A stretch of 64,000 nt of DNA from Lagopus muta. Taxonomy: Eukaryota > Chordata > Aves > Galliformes > Phasianidae. The DNA lies in assembly GCF_023343835.1 (NCBI RefSeq), contig NC_064444.1, positions 16,529,219-16,593,218 on the forward strand. The letters run 5' to 3'. Made by a program: the position numbers and the translations under genes. Numbering within the stretch: position 1 is the stretch's first letter; each line of letters opens with the position of its first letter. Positions 52,695 to 64,000 of this stretch are shown one piece after another. The notes under the pieces are model-generated. The model ran no database searches, had not been told where the DNA came from, and saw nothing but the letters and a program-made list of their open reading frames with translations.

Positions 52695-55451
52695 AACTTG
52701 TGATGCTGTATTTTGCAGCATTTCATATGGTAGTTATTTTGTAAAGGTATGGAGTCAGTCTGCAGGTTTTAAAAAGTAAGAAACTCCTGTAATATTTTTC
52801 TAAGACCACCTAGAAACCAGAGGTACTGGGAGATGTGAGGACGAGGAGAAAAACTGGAGTTTTGTGTGTATGGACTAAAAGCAGAGGGAAATGTTCTTTT
52901 CTACAGCTTGCAAATTCTATCACAGAAAATTCAAAAAGGTGAGTCCTTGTCCTACAGAATTCATCTTCAGTGAGATCTTTTCTAACCTGTTACTTATCAA
53001 AAAGTGATTAAGTAGCTCTGTAGCCAAAATGTAAATCATTAACACCCTTAAGTTGCATGGGGTGAGGACTGAAGATCTTGCTTGCTCTTTACATAATTTG
53101 GAAAATCAAAACTTGTACTTTGTTCCCTATAGCTTCATCACCAATCCTTTTTAGCTTGCAGCATATAGATTTGAAAATAACTCACTACTTGTGAGTTTAC
53201 ACTGATTAGTAGCTTCACTGTCAATATGAACACGTGAACATGACAAAGACACTGGTGTTAATATCTGCTTTATAAACAGACATCATACCTTTACATGACA
53301 CTTGAACTGAAGTATCATATCTTTGTGCAGGTGGAACTTGTTTCTTAGCTTTTGTTTAGCATTACATAGAAGTACCACTTCTGTTAACCAACCTCAGCTG
53401 TCATTCCCTGAGTTAAAAATTAGGACAAGATGTTTCTCTTTTTTGCATTGAATACATGAATACAGCCTCTTTCCTTGAAGCCTGAGGAGAAAATACACAA
53501 ACCAAATTAAACTTGCAGTTAATCTAAAACCACTCCTATAGGTCCAAGGGAGACTCTGTGCAGTTTCCTGCTTTCAATGTTCTTGTCACAATTATTTGTG
53601 TTGTTTGGAAACTTATGCTCTTAAAACTCTAAATAATATTGCAGGTGCTTATTTAAGCTTTTGAAATGTCTTTGCTGGAAGAATTTGATTTTTACTGAAA
53701 GGAGTATGTAGTGAGTTCCAAGGTAAAACAAACAATCACCTGTACACCTCACTTTGCATTGGAACTGAACACAAAATCAACCTGTTTGTCCTTGGCAGGT
53801 CTGCTGCTGAAGCTGGTCAGCCATGAATGATTGATATAAATAGAATTACATTCCGTTCTTCCTGTAATTGAGAGTGCTGATACAGCAGCCAGAACAGGCA
53901 CAAGATTGTGGAACAAGCTGTTGCCTTATAGTTCTATAACCAATAACTAAACAGCTTTTTCTGAGGTTACAAGACTGAACTTCAGTAAACTTCTTCTAGA
54001 GTGTGATGCAATGCTATAATCTTCCTTATTATGCTTTCCAGTATATCAGTGTCCTTGAAATATGACCTAAAATAAACTGTGGTCAGCTACTGGAGCTTTT
54101 AACATTTCACTTAAGACTACAGAAATAAAAACACTAAAAACCTAATGAGAAGGTGGGGTAGGCAGTGAGGAACTCTGGAGCTATATTTTCTGTGACGGGA
54201 GCTGAAGTGGGAAGAGTCTGACTGTCACTCTGTTTAGCCCCAAGTTCTGTTCTTTTTCAGTTCTGCAGTAAATACTTTTCTGAAACCATATCTGGCTTTT
54301 CAGCTAAATTAGCTGTTCCGCTGAAAGGCAGCATCATCCTTAAAGCTCTTGCTTTAAGGGGTATAGAAAACTTAAATTGCTTTGATTCAACTTAAAAAAG
54401 CGAGGGGGGAAAAAAGCAACTGTATGGGTGGGCCTGCATCTACAAACTTCAACAGCATGCAGTTGTGCACATGCAAAGAAAAAGAATTGGGCGGAGGGAG
54501 GAGCATCTTGAAAGGTAGGGGAAGAGAGCTGGGGGGTGGGAACACTAAAGTGCCCATCTTCTAATTCTTCCTACCGCACAGAAAGCTTTCAGTTACTGAA
54601 GCTCTTCACTCTCCTGGTTCTTGAGAGTTGAAAATGATTTAACAATGAAATGCAGGAAGCTCCTCTGGAGATAAGAAACGCTCCTAAAACTTCTCAGAAG
54701 TTTAGTTTGAATTCGGAAATAAGAATTTCATGTCTGTATTTTCTGTTTAAAATAAGAGACAATAAAACTTAAAGGAACCCTGGCATTTATCGTATGCTAA
54801 ATTAAAAACAGTACACTTGAGAGAAGGTGCAAATAGAAGACCTTTCCTTCCAAGTACTCTTCCATTACATCAATAATGTATTAAAAATATACGATACAAA
54901 CTGTTGCATCCAAACTTGAATGTAAGTGATAAATGTTGTATTTGGATTAGTATGCCATATTAGTAGCCAACAAAATTTTTTGTAATCCAAGTGTAATAAG
55001 AGGTGATAACTTCATGTAACTTTTTGTATCTACTTTGCTTTCACACTTTTGTCAGATTAATAGTTTGTAGGCATCTCTTGAAGTACAGAACAACAATCAG
55101 TTGTAGTACCCAGAAAAAAATATTTCAGAAATACTTTGTTTTAAAACACAGATGATTCTGATAAGAGCTGAGATGTTTTTCATATCTGTGCCTTAACCTG
55201 ACCTGATCTTATACTATTTGTTCTTTGAAGCTGGGAACTATTGATCCAGGGTTATTTTACACAGGGGTTCTGCAGGTCATGCTTCTATAAACTGAAATCT
55301 TTTCAGTGAAAAATAAAAATGCAATATGTTCTTAGGTAATATTTTTATCCAGTTACCAAACTATCTCTGAGCACTGCAATGTTGCATATGAGGACCGCAG
55401 TGATGCAATTTGTTATACTCTTACATTTTAGTGTCTTTTCATGTTTTTCAG

Positions 55452-55608
55452 TTCCAGGGGACTTAGGTAATCAGTTGGAAGCAAAATTAGATAAGCCATC
55501 AGTAGTGCACTATCTCTGCTCTAAGAAGACTGACAGTTACTTTACACTGTGGCTCAACTTAGAATTGCTCCTACCTGTCATCATTGACTGTTGGATTGAC
55601 AATATCAG
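55452..55608 (+). CDS. PLA2G15: PLA2G15 coding exon 2
   Basis: It encodes residues 48-99 and the first two bases of codon 100. The acceptor is tgtttttcag and the donor cag|gtaaga. It begins [13 protein letters not shown], the first strand and loop of the LCAT-type hydrolase fold, whose backbone is thought to help form the oxyanion hole. It carries C70 (in HYLCSKK) and C94 (in IIDCWID), spaced 24 residues as in the mammalian enzyme, where the pair forms a disulfide. The segment between them is near-identical to the mammalian protein as I know it, showing strong constraint. The upstream overlapping frame stops inside this exon at 55464-55466. Confidence 0.95.
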
Positions 55609-57447
55609 GTAAGACTGCATCTGTTGCTCTCTGCAGTTTTCTCCTTCCCTTAGACTGACATAGATGGTACACAGCTTCCACCTTGAAATTTCATGTTCAA
55701 GACCAGTGAGAAATGACTAGGGAGTTCTGCTGGGTAGACTAGCAGGCTGAACTGAAGGATGTGGCTTTTGCAACTGTGGTACTTGCCATCAGTGCTGAAA
55801 ATCAGATTCTTCATTTCCTCCACCTCCCTCTGCTACCAGTTACTGTATGTTGGTTTGGGCACTTAGCAGACTTCCATAGGCTTATCTAAAGCAGAACTTT
55901 TTCTGTTGCTTTGATGAGTTACTTAAGTTTTGATGAGGTAAGTGGGAAGGAGGTGCAATGGGTAGCTCGGAGGAGAGACTGGAGGAATGAGAACTTGTAC
56001 TTCCCCAGACTGTCATTAGAGAGCAATTTCAATAGGCAGCTGAGGTGTGGAATCCTTTAAGTGCAGTTCAGAAGTCTTTCCTTAATTATTTTGTTATACA
56101 AATTGTCTAATTAAAAGCTTCTGGACTATTTTATTGTAAAAAATCGTAAACATATTTAAGACAAGAAATGTTTAGCCTGTGCAATTGGAAAAACACAGCA
56201 CCAGCATGTTGTTCTTTTGTTTGAATGTATTGAGCTTGGTGGCAGTTTAATTTTAACATATCCTTACAGACTCCCACTGTTTTTGATAATGTGGTTATGG
56301 ATTTGACAAACTCATAGCACACAAAAGGCACTGACATGAGACTGAAGTCCTAAATCCCTTTCTCTTTTTTGGGGTGATAATGAAAATCACAGTATAGCAA
56401 CTATCAATTAAAAGACTCTTTCAATAATGAAATTAAATTGCTATAACCTTCTGTAGTATGGAAAGACAGCGTAGCAGCGCCCCCTCAAAAACACTTCTGC
56501 TCCTCCTGGTTAGGTAAAATCCCCTGCAACTCTTTTCTGGTTTATGGACAACCATATTGAGCATTCAAGGAAAGCAGAATGTGAAAAACAGAAATACTTT
56601 CAAGAGTAGTGCACGAACACATTCAACAATGCAGCAATGTGAATGAGTTTCAACAAAGTTGGAAATTCAGGAGTCAAAGCATGTCTCTGCCTGCGGCTAG
56701 AACTGATAAACATGAGTACTTGCTGGAGGTCCCAGGTTGCAGGCACTGCAGTGTTAACTATGACATGAAAGGATGCATTTCTTTTATAAAGACATATAGC
56801 ATAAATTGATCTAGAGGCTGCTTTTCCCCCTTAGTCTGTGTGTTTTGACACGTGTGCAAGTAATATTTCTGCAATAAGCAATTGTTTTTCTGGAACAGGG
56901 GGAAGGTAGTTCTACCACTAGAAACCTCTAAAAATCTCATGCTACTCATTTTCCAATTTCAACTTTGTGTGGCTTCAAAGTAATTTTTGGTCCTAGCCTC
57001 TTCTGAGTCATGCTATGTCTTGTGCAAATCTCTGCCTGTAGCTTTCTGAGAAACATAAACATATGGACCCAAATATATTTTGTAATATAAATAGAATGCC
57101 AGAGGGATGTCATTTGCTTTTTTTGGCTGAAAATATTTTAGATTATCCATGTTCCTTCTGTTAAAGGTAACATCTTGTAGCTTTCATAACTAGCTTTCAT
57201 CACATGACTATGCATATAGGAAACTGATTCTATGTTGCTATTTCATAGCAGCTTAGTGCTTTCTGTTGAAAGAATGAACAGATTGATCAAATAAAATAAC
57301 CAAGGGCAGGGAGGAGGAAGATGGAAGAATGGTAATTAAAGATCTTCAAATTTGTGGGCTGCTGTAAAATAGATCTTAAGTTTTAAATTCCATTTCTCAC
57401 AGCCTGCAGTTTGTGGGGAGGAAGGGTGTGTAATAATACCTCTGCTT

Positions 57448-57478
<31 letters not shown>

Positions 57479-58168
57479 AGTGATGATTTGAGCATCAATT
57501 CAGGTTGTCAGACCTTCATGTGGGGGTAAAAGTGCTCAGGAACTGCAGTTGCATTGATGAAGCATTAAAACAACCAAGCAAAATGCTCCAGACCCTCCAT
57601 GTTCTTCCTATATGAAGAGGATTTTTAAAATACAGCACACTCCATACCTCTGCTTCCTGAGACACTAGTTGTTACTAGTCAAGAAATTTCAAGAGCTTCC
57701 TTAGTACTTCATGGGGTCTATTTAAACAGAAGTGTGCATTTAAACATAAATGAATTATTTTTAAGTAGGGGACTTTGTCTACTACCTGACTTTTTGGAGG
57801 TATGTTTTCTACAGCCTCACCTCCATTTTTACATTCTAAACAACTTTCTCCAATCTGTGGCTTGATGCACAGTGAAATGGTGTAGAACTACACTAAGTAG
57901 CTTGTACTGTTCCAAAACTGAAGTCCGGTTGTAATGCTATATGCCCTGTTCTACAAGGAAGATAAGTCTTCAGCATGCAAGGCATAAAAACTTAAAATTA
58001 AAATGGCTGTTTGTGTAACTGCTTAGCCATTAGAGTACACTGTTTTCTTTTACTTATTGGTAATTGCACTTGAAGTTTTTGTTTCTGCACTCAGGATGTA
58101 AGGCCCAACACAGCTAAAAGCTGTCATATGGTTATATGATGTTTCATGGTTTGTCTCCTCTCCTCTAG
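55609..58168 (+). other. PLA2G15 intron 2
   Basis: A 2.56-kb AT-rich intron is bounded by gtaaga and a pyrimidine-rich tctcctctcctctag. It contains a (TG)13 microsatellite at 57453-57478. No other feature was seen. Confidence 0.9.
57453..57478. repeat. (TG)13 microsatellite
   Basis: Thirteen uninterrupted TG units lie in PLA2G15 intron 2, a likely length-polymorphic marker. Confidence 0.95.
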
Positions 58169-58287
58169 GCTGGTATATAATAGAACAAGCAAAGTAACAG
58201 AACCACCAGATGGAGTGGATATCAGAGTTCCAGGTTTTGGGCAGACATTTTCCTTGGAATTCCTTGATCCAAGTAAAAGGAGCGTTG
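58169..58287 (+). CDS. PLA2G15: PLA2G15 coding exon 3
   Basis: It completes R100 and encodes residues 101-139 plus one base of codon 140. The acceptor is cctctag and the donor ttg|gtatgt. It contains LVYNRTS with an N-glycosylation sequon at N104, at the position glycosylated in the mammalian enzyme, and the conserved GVDIRVPGFGQTFSLEFLDP stretch of the cap and first helix region. Glycosylation is needed for lysosomal delivery of this family. Confidence 0.95.
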
Positions 58288-59804
58288 GTATGTAGAAGCT
58301 GTGTCTGAAATCTTTGTCACTTGTAGGATTTTATGGTATGTCCTTTAATTTGAAATCACATTTCTGTAGCTTGTTGCATAGTTTTGTTTGTAAGTAGCAA
58401 TAGTTTTTTTGTAGAAGAGCAGCACGTGGCTCACTTCGCTTTTCATTTGCTTTTTCTATTGTATGTCATTTTGTCTCTTAGTCTGATGAACTGAGACAGG
58501 AAAACTGCTCATTCTTGTGTGGGATTGAAGGCCTTTGGATGAAACTTGAAGGGCATCTTGAAGATGCTCTAGAAAATGAGATGGAGTAAAAAATCCTGTG
58601 ACTTAAGCTTGACAAGCAAAATACCAAATACTAACACTTTCTGCTTAGTCTTGAGCAGTGTTATTTGGTGTCAAGTATGAGTTGAAGGATTTGGGTGGAA
58701 ATGGGAGCCTAGAGTGGCTTGGCTTGGAAAGGACCTTAAGGAAAATCCAGTTCCAACCGCTCATCTCTCGTTGGTGTCAGAATATTTACATAGTTAAATT
58801 TGTGCTGAAAAATATTTCTGCGTTATTTTGTTTGTAGGCTTTTTAGCGTTGCTTTTGCAGAAGTCATCTTTCAGAAAATGCTGGTAACCTTGCCAGGAAC
58901 TGTTAGCTGTGGCTGATGTAATTTTATAGCCAGCTAGGTGCTAAGCTTCACTGTAGAATGGGCCCTCTTGCACTGCATATATTTCTTTTCCTTAGAGGCA
59001 GCCTTTAAAAGGGCACTACTGTGTTTTGTGACCTGCACTTGATAATCCTTGTAAGAACAGAGTCATATTTAAAACTTGCTTCTGTTTGTGTCAGGGACTA
59101 TATAAGCAATCAAGACTAACCAATGAGGCATTGTTCAAAATGTTGAAATGGCTGTGATAATAAACAAGATGTTTTGATGCTTCACTTCTTATGCTGTTAC
59201 TAGATGCAATTTAATTGTGGTAATACTTGCATCCTGTTTCAAAACATGTAACATACAACATCTTAACAGATTCTTGCAGCCAGTCTGCAAGTGTTTCCCT
59301 TTGCTACAAAAGCCTCTCGTTTCAGTCTGTCTGAACTGATGGCTAGAAAAAGGATTTCTAGTGGTTCCAGAATTTTGCCCTTTGGTAAACCTTCAGTTTT
59401 TGTTGCTTAATTCATTTGAATGTTGGCAAAACCAGGGATAATCTTTACAAATATATTATGTACCATAACTGAAATTCATCTGCAATCAATATAAGCTATG
59501 ACTCTATGGTAGTTACTTTAAACAGTCCAATGGTCTGACGTAGAAGGGGTAACTTTTTTTTTCCAGTAATGCTGTGTTTGACAAGTTTTGTTGTGGATTA
59601 ATAGGACAGCAGTTAAGAAGCTTTAATAATTTTGGCAGACAGTCAGCATAATTCATTTTGCTTAATATGCAGGATCCTTGATTGTCAGATTCATAACATT
59701 AGGACTTCAGTATCTGTATATATGGAATCAGATGTAATGCATCCAGGCCTCCTTTCATAGCACTAATATTTTGCTGTTATGTTTCTTTTATCTGATTTCT
59801 CCAG
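58288..59804 (+). other. PLA2G15 intron 3
   Basis: A 1.5-kb intron bounded by gtatgt and tttctccag. It includes a short degenerate CR1-like segment at 58711-58765. Confidence 0.9.
58711..58765 (-). mobile_element. degenerate CR1-like fragment
   Basis: The sequence ggcttggaaaggaccttaag followed by aaatccagttccaacc matches the conserved CR1 3' block (ggaagggacctt...tccagttccaacc) with changes and without the octamer end. Orientation is as in the other copies, so minus strand. The boundaries are approximate. Confidence 0.65.
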
Positions 59805-59903
59805 GCAGTTACTTCTACATGCTGGTGCAGAGTTTAGTAGACTGGGGCTACAAGCGTGATGAAGATGTAAGAGGAGCACCTTATGACTGGAGAAAGGCAC
59901 CAA
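59805..59903 (+). CDS. PLA2G15: PLA2G15 coding exon 4
   Basis: It completes G140 and encodes residues 141-172 plus one base of codon 173. The acceptor is ttctccag and the donor ccaa|gtaaat. [20 protein letters not shown] leads into [12 protein letters not shown]. The APYDWR segment is a hallmark shared by PLA2G15 and LCAT and lies next to the active site. The exon is 99 bases, so skipping it would keep the frame while removing the hallmark. Confidence 0.95.
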
Positions 59904-61240
59904 GTAAATAATGTCTTATTTGAACAAAACTTTCTTGACACTTCCAGTAAGCAGATAGTTTTGGGTCTCTTCCCCCATTCCAGCCATACAGTTTTATTAA
60001 AACATCAATTTTTAATTATCCCTTGAGGACTGGATATCCTAAATCCACATAAAAGCTCTGCTATGATATTTTTTTTTGCTTTAAACAATTTGCTACTTAA
60101 GATTTGCCTAAAAAACCCAAACCAGTGAAACCTATAAAATTCCCTAAGAACACCCTCAACATACCTCACTGTGCATCAGAGGCACAATCTCTGACCACAG
60201 CATGTACCAGTTCTGCAGATAGAACTTCAGTAAGACCATAGTTTTCCTGGTTCTAATGTCACACCAAATCCAACAGTTGCTGTGATTACATCCTGGGGAA
60301 TAAATCATTTTGTCCTCAAAAATGAAGAAGGCTTTCTACGTTTTTCTAAATCTATCTTTATTCAAGTATTAGACCTCTGTATTCTTCATCTCATTATATT
60401 CCATAGGAGCACAAGTGATTTGTAGACTCTTCATACAGTTTGTGAGCTTGTACTGAAGAAATAATGTATCTACTATTAATGATAATATTCTAGTATCAAG
60501 TTTGCCTTGGCCCACAGAAATGAAGCATGTGGTCTTGGCATCCAGGAACACTGCTTGAAGAAAATCAATAATGCTGACTTTTGCTATTGATGTGACTACT
60601 TCAAAGTTATATTGCAGTTGTTACACTGAATTGGTATCTTATTACAGGGCTACAGAAATGCATTTTATTGATTTTTTATTTTTTTTTTCTTTATTCTTTA
60701 CTTTTATAGCTCATTTAATTATGTGTAATAGAGATAAAGCATATTGTGCCAGCAGGAATCTGCTGGAACTCTCACTTAACCTTGCCGATAGAAATTGTCT
60801 AACATAAGCTGGTAACTGGTTTATGTACCCCTTATTATATCTAACAAGTTTTATTTCTGTTTTCCATCAACTCGAAGTCTTTCTGGACTTGTCAACTTCC
60901 TATCTTCTTTGGGGTGAAAAAAATGTAGATTCTAGAGAATATGGATGGATTTTTGTGGGAGAATATTAGCATTATTCCATTAGCATGGAATATTTCTGAG
61001 AAAAATTTGGGCTTAAATTTATTTTTAAAGGTGGGAGAAATTGGAGATCTTTTTCAAATATATTTGTTTCAGAGACGTGGGAAACAAAAGAGGTTTTAAA
61101 GACTCACCCTTTTGTAAACTAATGATGTAAAGAAGCATTGGGTTTTTCTGAATCTTCAGAATATAACCTTGTAAAGAATTGTGTTAAAGGACAACATTGA
61201 CCTTTAGTGATTATAACCATGTAATGTGTATTTTATTTAG
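59904..61240 (+). other. PLA2G15 intron 4
   Basis: A 1.34-kb AT-rich intron bounded by gtaaat and tattttatttag. Nothing else was recognised. Confidence 0.9.
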
Positions 61241-61465
61241 ATGAAAATGGAGATTATTTTGTGGCCCTTCGCAAGATGATAGAGTTGATGTACGAGCAGT
61301 ATGGAAGTCCTGTTGTCTTAATTGCCCACAGCATGGGTAATATGTATACCCTGTACTTCCTCAATCATCAGACTCAGGAATGGAAAGACAAATACATAAA
61401 AGACTACGTGTCATTAGGTGCTCCATGGGGAGGAGTGGCCAAAACTCTCCGTGTGCTGGCTTCAG
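61241..61465 (+). CDS. PLA2G15: PLA2G15 coding exon 5, nucleophile exon
   Basis: It completes N173 and encodes residues 174-247 plus one base of codon 248. The acceptor is tttatttag and the donor cag|gtatgt. It carries [10 protein letters not shown], the nucleophile elbow (G-X-S-X-G in this family as A-H-S-M-G), with the active-site serine S203 at 61330-61332. The [18 protein letters not shown] segment follows, with GAPWGG at 232-237, conserved between PLA2G15 and LCAT. The reading ends in LASG, where the mammalian protein continues into its long last exon. The Asp and His of the triad are not in this window. Confidence 0.96.
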
Positions 61466-64000
61466 GTATGTAATGTGAGGGTTTGCAATGTATTTTCTTA
61501 ATAGTGCAAGATACTAAACATGGATGATACTAAAAATGGAGGATGAAAGTTGAAGATAATATGAAATTAAAAACAGCAGTCTTTAGGTGATCGCACCTTA
61601 TGGTTTCAAGCCCTTTAACCTGACTGTCTGTCTTGGACAAGAATGGAATTGACAAAGCCTTAACATCCTCTAATGATGAGCTGTGTGCTTCCTCTTGATT
61701 CTCCTAACTTCTTTACAGCAGATGAGACAAGCTGCTGTTTGGCCTGGTGCCTTCTGTTTTTGTCACTTCTGCCTTCAGCATGATTGTTCTCCGTTCAGTT
61801 TTGCTGAGCGGACACAAACAGCAGATCATTCAATAGTTCCCTTTGATTAAATATCACACAGCTGCTGAACATAAAGGGAAACTTGTGGATGCAATGATGA
61901 AGTGGTGTGCTGCCCACAGCACAGATGCCTGCTGAAGTTCAAGGTTTGCAGAAAAAGGAAATGAATCTGAGATCTTACATTTAGAATGCTGGGTATGCCT
62001 TTGACTTTAATAGGGAAAAGTATGTTCTGCCAAGCAACTCTAATAACAGAAACTTGCTTACCACATAATGTGGATCATGTAATACCATAATTATTTCATG
62101 GCAAAACACTATGTTTTGTGCTTTGGCATTTTAATTGTGTTGTCTGATTTCTGATTTGCTTTTGATTTATTAGCTTTGTTTATCAGTCTTCCTTCCCAAA
62201 CAAAGCTGAAATCAGCAACTGGACTTGATCAAAATGCAGAGCACGTGGCAGTTGCCAGCCATGCATGGACAGATCAAAAGAATGCTTTGCTTAGCAAAGG
62301 AATTTGATTCTGAATAGGAGTGCACAACTCAGTTAATGCAAAATCCAAAAACTTAAACTGGGCATTTGTACAGAGTTATACATTATTAATTCAACTGCAG
62401 TGGCACTGTCAAAAATTGGTTTACCTTTTCTGTAGCATACAGACTTGTCAGATGAAGCCTGTGGGAAATGGCAGGAAGTAAGCAGTATTAAAATTGCCTT
62501 CATAAAACTCCAAAAGACTACACAATTCCAGTCTGATTTCTTCTGGATTTAATTTTTGTGCCTCATATTTTATCCATTATGAGTTTCATCCAAGATGGCT
62601 AGCTATGCAAATATACAGTGAATAGTTAGGTTTAGGGTAAAATGTAATCTCTATCTGCATGTCTGTGGTATTACTCCAGATTCTGGAGCAGAAAGTTAAG
62701 AATGATATAGGAAACTGAAGTGGGCAGAATATTGTATCAGAATGTGCATTTTTAGGCTAGTTACGTCTCTTAAATATCCATAGGTAAAAAATCACCATAG
62801 GTGTTCATGTTCGGATGATGATAGTCTAGTTATAGCTTGTGAAATTATAAGAGTGCTAGTATGTAGAGGGGTTGTTACTTGAGCAAAAACTACTGCATTG
62901 CTAGAAAGGCAAGGCTTCAAGCAGGAATATGTTCTCCCTGCTCCTATTCCTGCTTATAGTATATAAATGACCAGGAGCTTGTTAAAGCTGCAGTTTTTGT
63001 TAAAGCGGTAAGGAGGTGGAATTACTTTCTCTGGATCTTGTTTTGCTTATTGCTACGTACTCAAGTGCTCCACAGGATCAGAGCTTATAACAATTCTATT
63101 GCTAATAGTAAAGTTGTTCTTTCCGCTCCCTGGCAGACACATATGCAGAGTTCAATGATTCTTTTCTCTGGCTGCCAGCTTGGGATGCTAACAGTGTTTT
63201 TTCTTTAGACCTAGTATTTCATACACTACAATGTCAGTGCCTGCTGACTGAAGTGTGATACCGACCTCAGTACTTCTGCACTTCAGGAGAAAAGTACAGG
63301 ACTTAAGCATTGATGAGCTGTTCTGGAAGAAAAGGCTGGAAAAGAGTCAGACTTTGTACTTATTGTTCCACAGGAATTAAATGAACTTGCTGCAGATTCC
63401 CTACCTTTTTTTTTTTTTTTTTTTTGAGGAAAACATGCAAATAGTGTTTGCTAAATTTGAGTGTGCACAGTTAGGTACTTAAACAGCACAGCAATGTGAA
63501 ACAAACTTAGGATGTTTGCCCTTTTTGCTGTGCTCTTGAATTTCATCTTTGTCCATTTGACAGGATTATGATTGTAATGTCTCCATGCAGTCCTTCTAAA
63601 AATGGCAGTGAAGACTAAACTGTACTTCAGGTCCTCTTGCTGAACCAATAGTGCCACCTTGTGGAGTTGAAACATACATACTTTAGTGCTATTTCAGGAA
63701 CAGTGGTTTTGGTTTTGAGACTCTTTAAGTTTTTCTAATATAGTTGATTTGAATTGCTACCTGTTGCAGCCCCCTGGACCTAATAATGAAATAACCTGAT
63801 TCAATTTCAGCTGGTAAATGAATTGAAGAGTGCCAGCAATTGTGATTATGGAGAATAAGTCTGATCAGCCAGTCACCATGAATGACTGTCAGTCTTAAGT
63901 AATTCCATAATCACTGTATGTGCCATGTATAAATGGCTTTGTTTTTTATGGGGAAAGACAAGAGGAATAGTTAAAATATGAAGGAACTTGGGTAAAAACT
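61466..64000 (+). other. PLA2G15 intron 5, incomplete
   Basis: More than 2.5 kb of intron follows the gtatgt donor. I found no segment resembling the last PLA2G15 exon before the window ends. A T20 run lies at 63406-63425. Confidence 0.85.
63406..63425. repeat. T20 homopolymer
   Basis: Twenty consecutive T lie in intron 5. The preceding pyrimidines could mimic a splice tract, but the next AG is not followed by a PLA2G15-like frame. Confidence 0.85.

Larger units (their letters stand above)
48087..55451 (+). other. PLA2G15 intron 1
   Basis: A 7.4-kb intron opens with gtaagag in the CpG island and closes with tgtttttcag. It is AT-rich beyond about 48330 and carries an A-run with CAA repeats (50377-50414) and a long T-run (52665-52694). 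A 74-codon frame at 48857-49081 has no recognisable similarity. First introns often carry enhancers, but I cannot point to one. Confidence 0.85.
47945..64000 (+). other. PLA2G15: PLA2G15 gene, five of probably six coding exons, 3' end outside window
   Basis: The five exons splice in frame to 247 complete codons plus one base of codon 248. The family protein is about 410 residues, so roughly 60% is here. Group XV phospholipase A2 is a soluble lysosomal enzyme of the LCAT family. It removes acyl chains from phosphatidylcholine and phosphatidylethanolamine at acid pH and can transfer them to ceramide, giving 1-O-acylceramide. Visible parts are the signal peptide, the PGDLGN loop (49-54), the cysteine pair C70/C94, a glycosylation sequon at N104, APYDWR (164-169), the nucleophile S203 and GAPWGG (232-237). 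Introns are 7365, 2560, 1517 and 1337 bases, and the fifth exceeds 2.5 kb. Splice phases are 1, 2, 1, 1 and 1. The last coding exon, with the catalytic Asp and His, lies beyond the window. Nothing suggests a pseudogene. Confidence 0.95.

Noticed and set aside
1-64000. CRISPR arrays, bacterial operons, prophages or plasmid origins
   Set aside because: No regularly spaced repeats and no bacterial gene density are present. Introns, CR1 elements and a CpG island show a vertebrate chromosome.

Overview
The window looks like a piece of a bird chromosome, most likely a galliform such as chicken. It is AT-rich, gene-poor vertebrate DNA. Introns have canonical GT/AG ends, there is one sharp CpG island, and four fragments match the 3' end of the avian CR1 LINE (octamer ends of the cacagaat type followed by the typical ggaagggacct...tccaacc block). 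I see no bacterial, viral or plasmid signature. The species call is inference.

Layout: positions 1-30977 hold no gene I can demonstrate. This stretch has intergenic or intronic AT-rich DNA, short tandem repeats, two CR1 fragments (3244-3320 and 13235-13330), an AT-rich inverted repeat (24339-24413) and one weak candidate exon on the minus strand (9272-9478). On the minus strand, 30978-31985 is an intact, intronless 335-residue class A GPCR that resembles the leukotriene B4 receptors. Positions 31986-47580 are again without demonstrable genes and include a third CR1 fragment (45681-45882).

From the CpG island (about 47581-48330) rightwards runs PLA2G15, the lysosomal group XV phospholipase A2 of the LCAT family, on the plus strand. 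Five coding exons (47945-48086, 55452-55608, 58169-58287, 59805-59903, 61241-61465) join in frame to give 247 complete codons plus one base. They include the signal peptide, the disulfide pair, the PYDWR segment and the AHSMG nucleophile motif with the active-site serine at residue 203. The last exon or exons, with the catalytic Asp and His, lie beyond position 64000.

The two genes are divergent, with start codons about 16 kb apart. One is a lipid-degrading lysosomal enzyme and the other a likely lipid-mediator receptor, but nothing in the sequence shows they work together. The most specific new observation is an upstream ATG 14 bases before the PLA2G15 start. It opens an overlapping 56-codon reading frame that ends in exon 2. 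I found no previously undescribed multi-gene system in this window.
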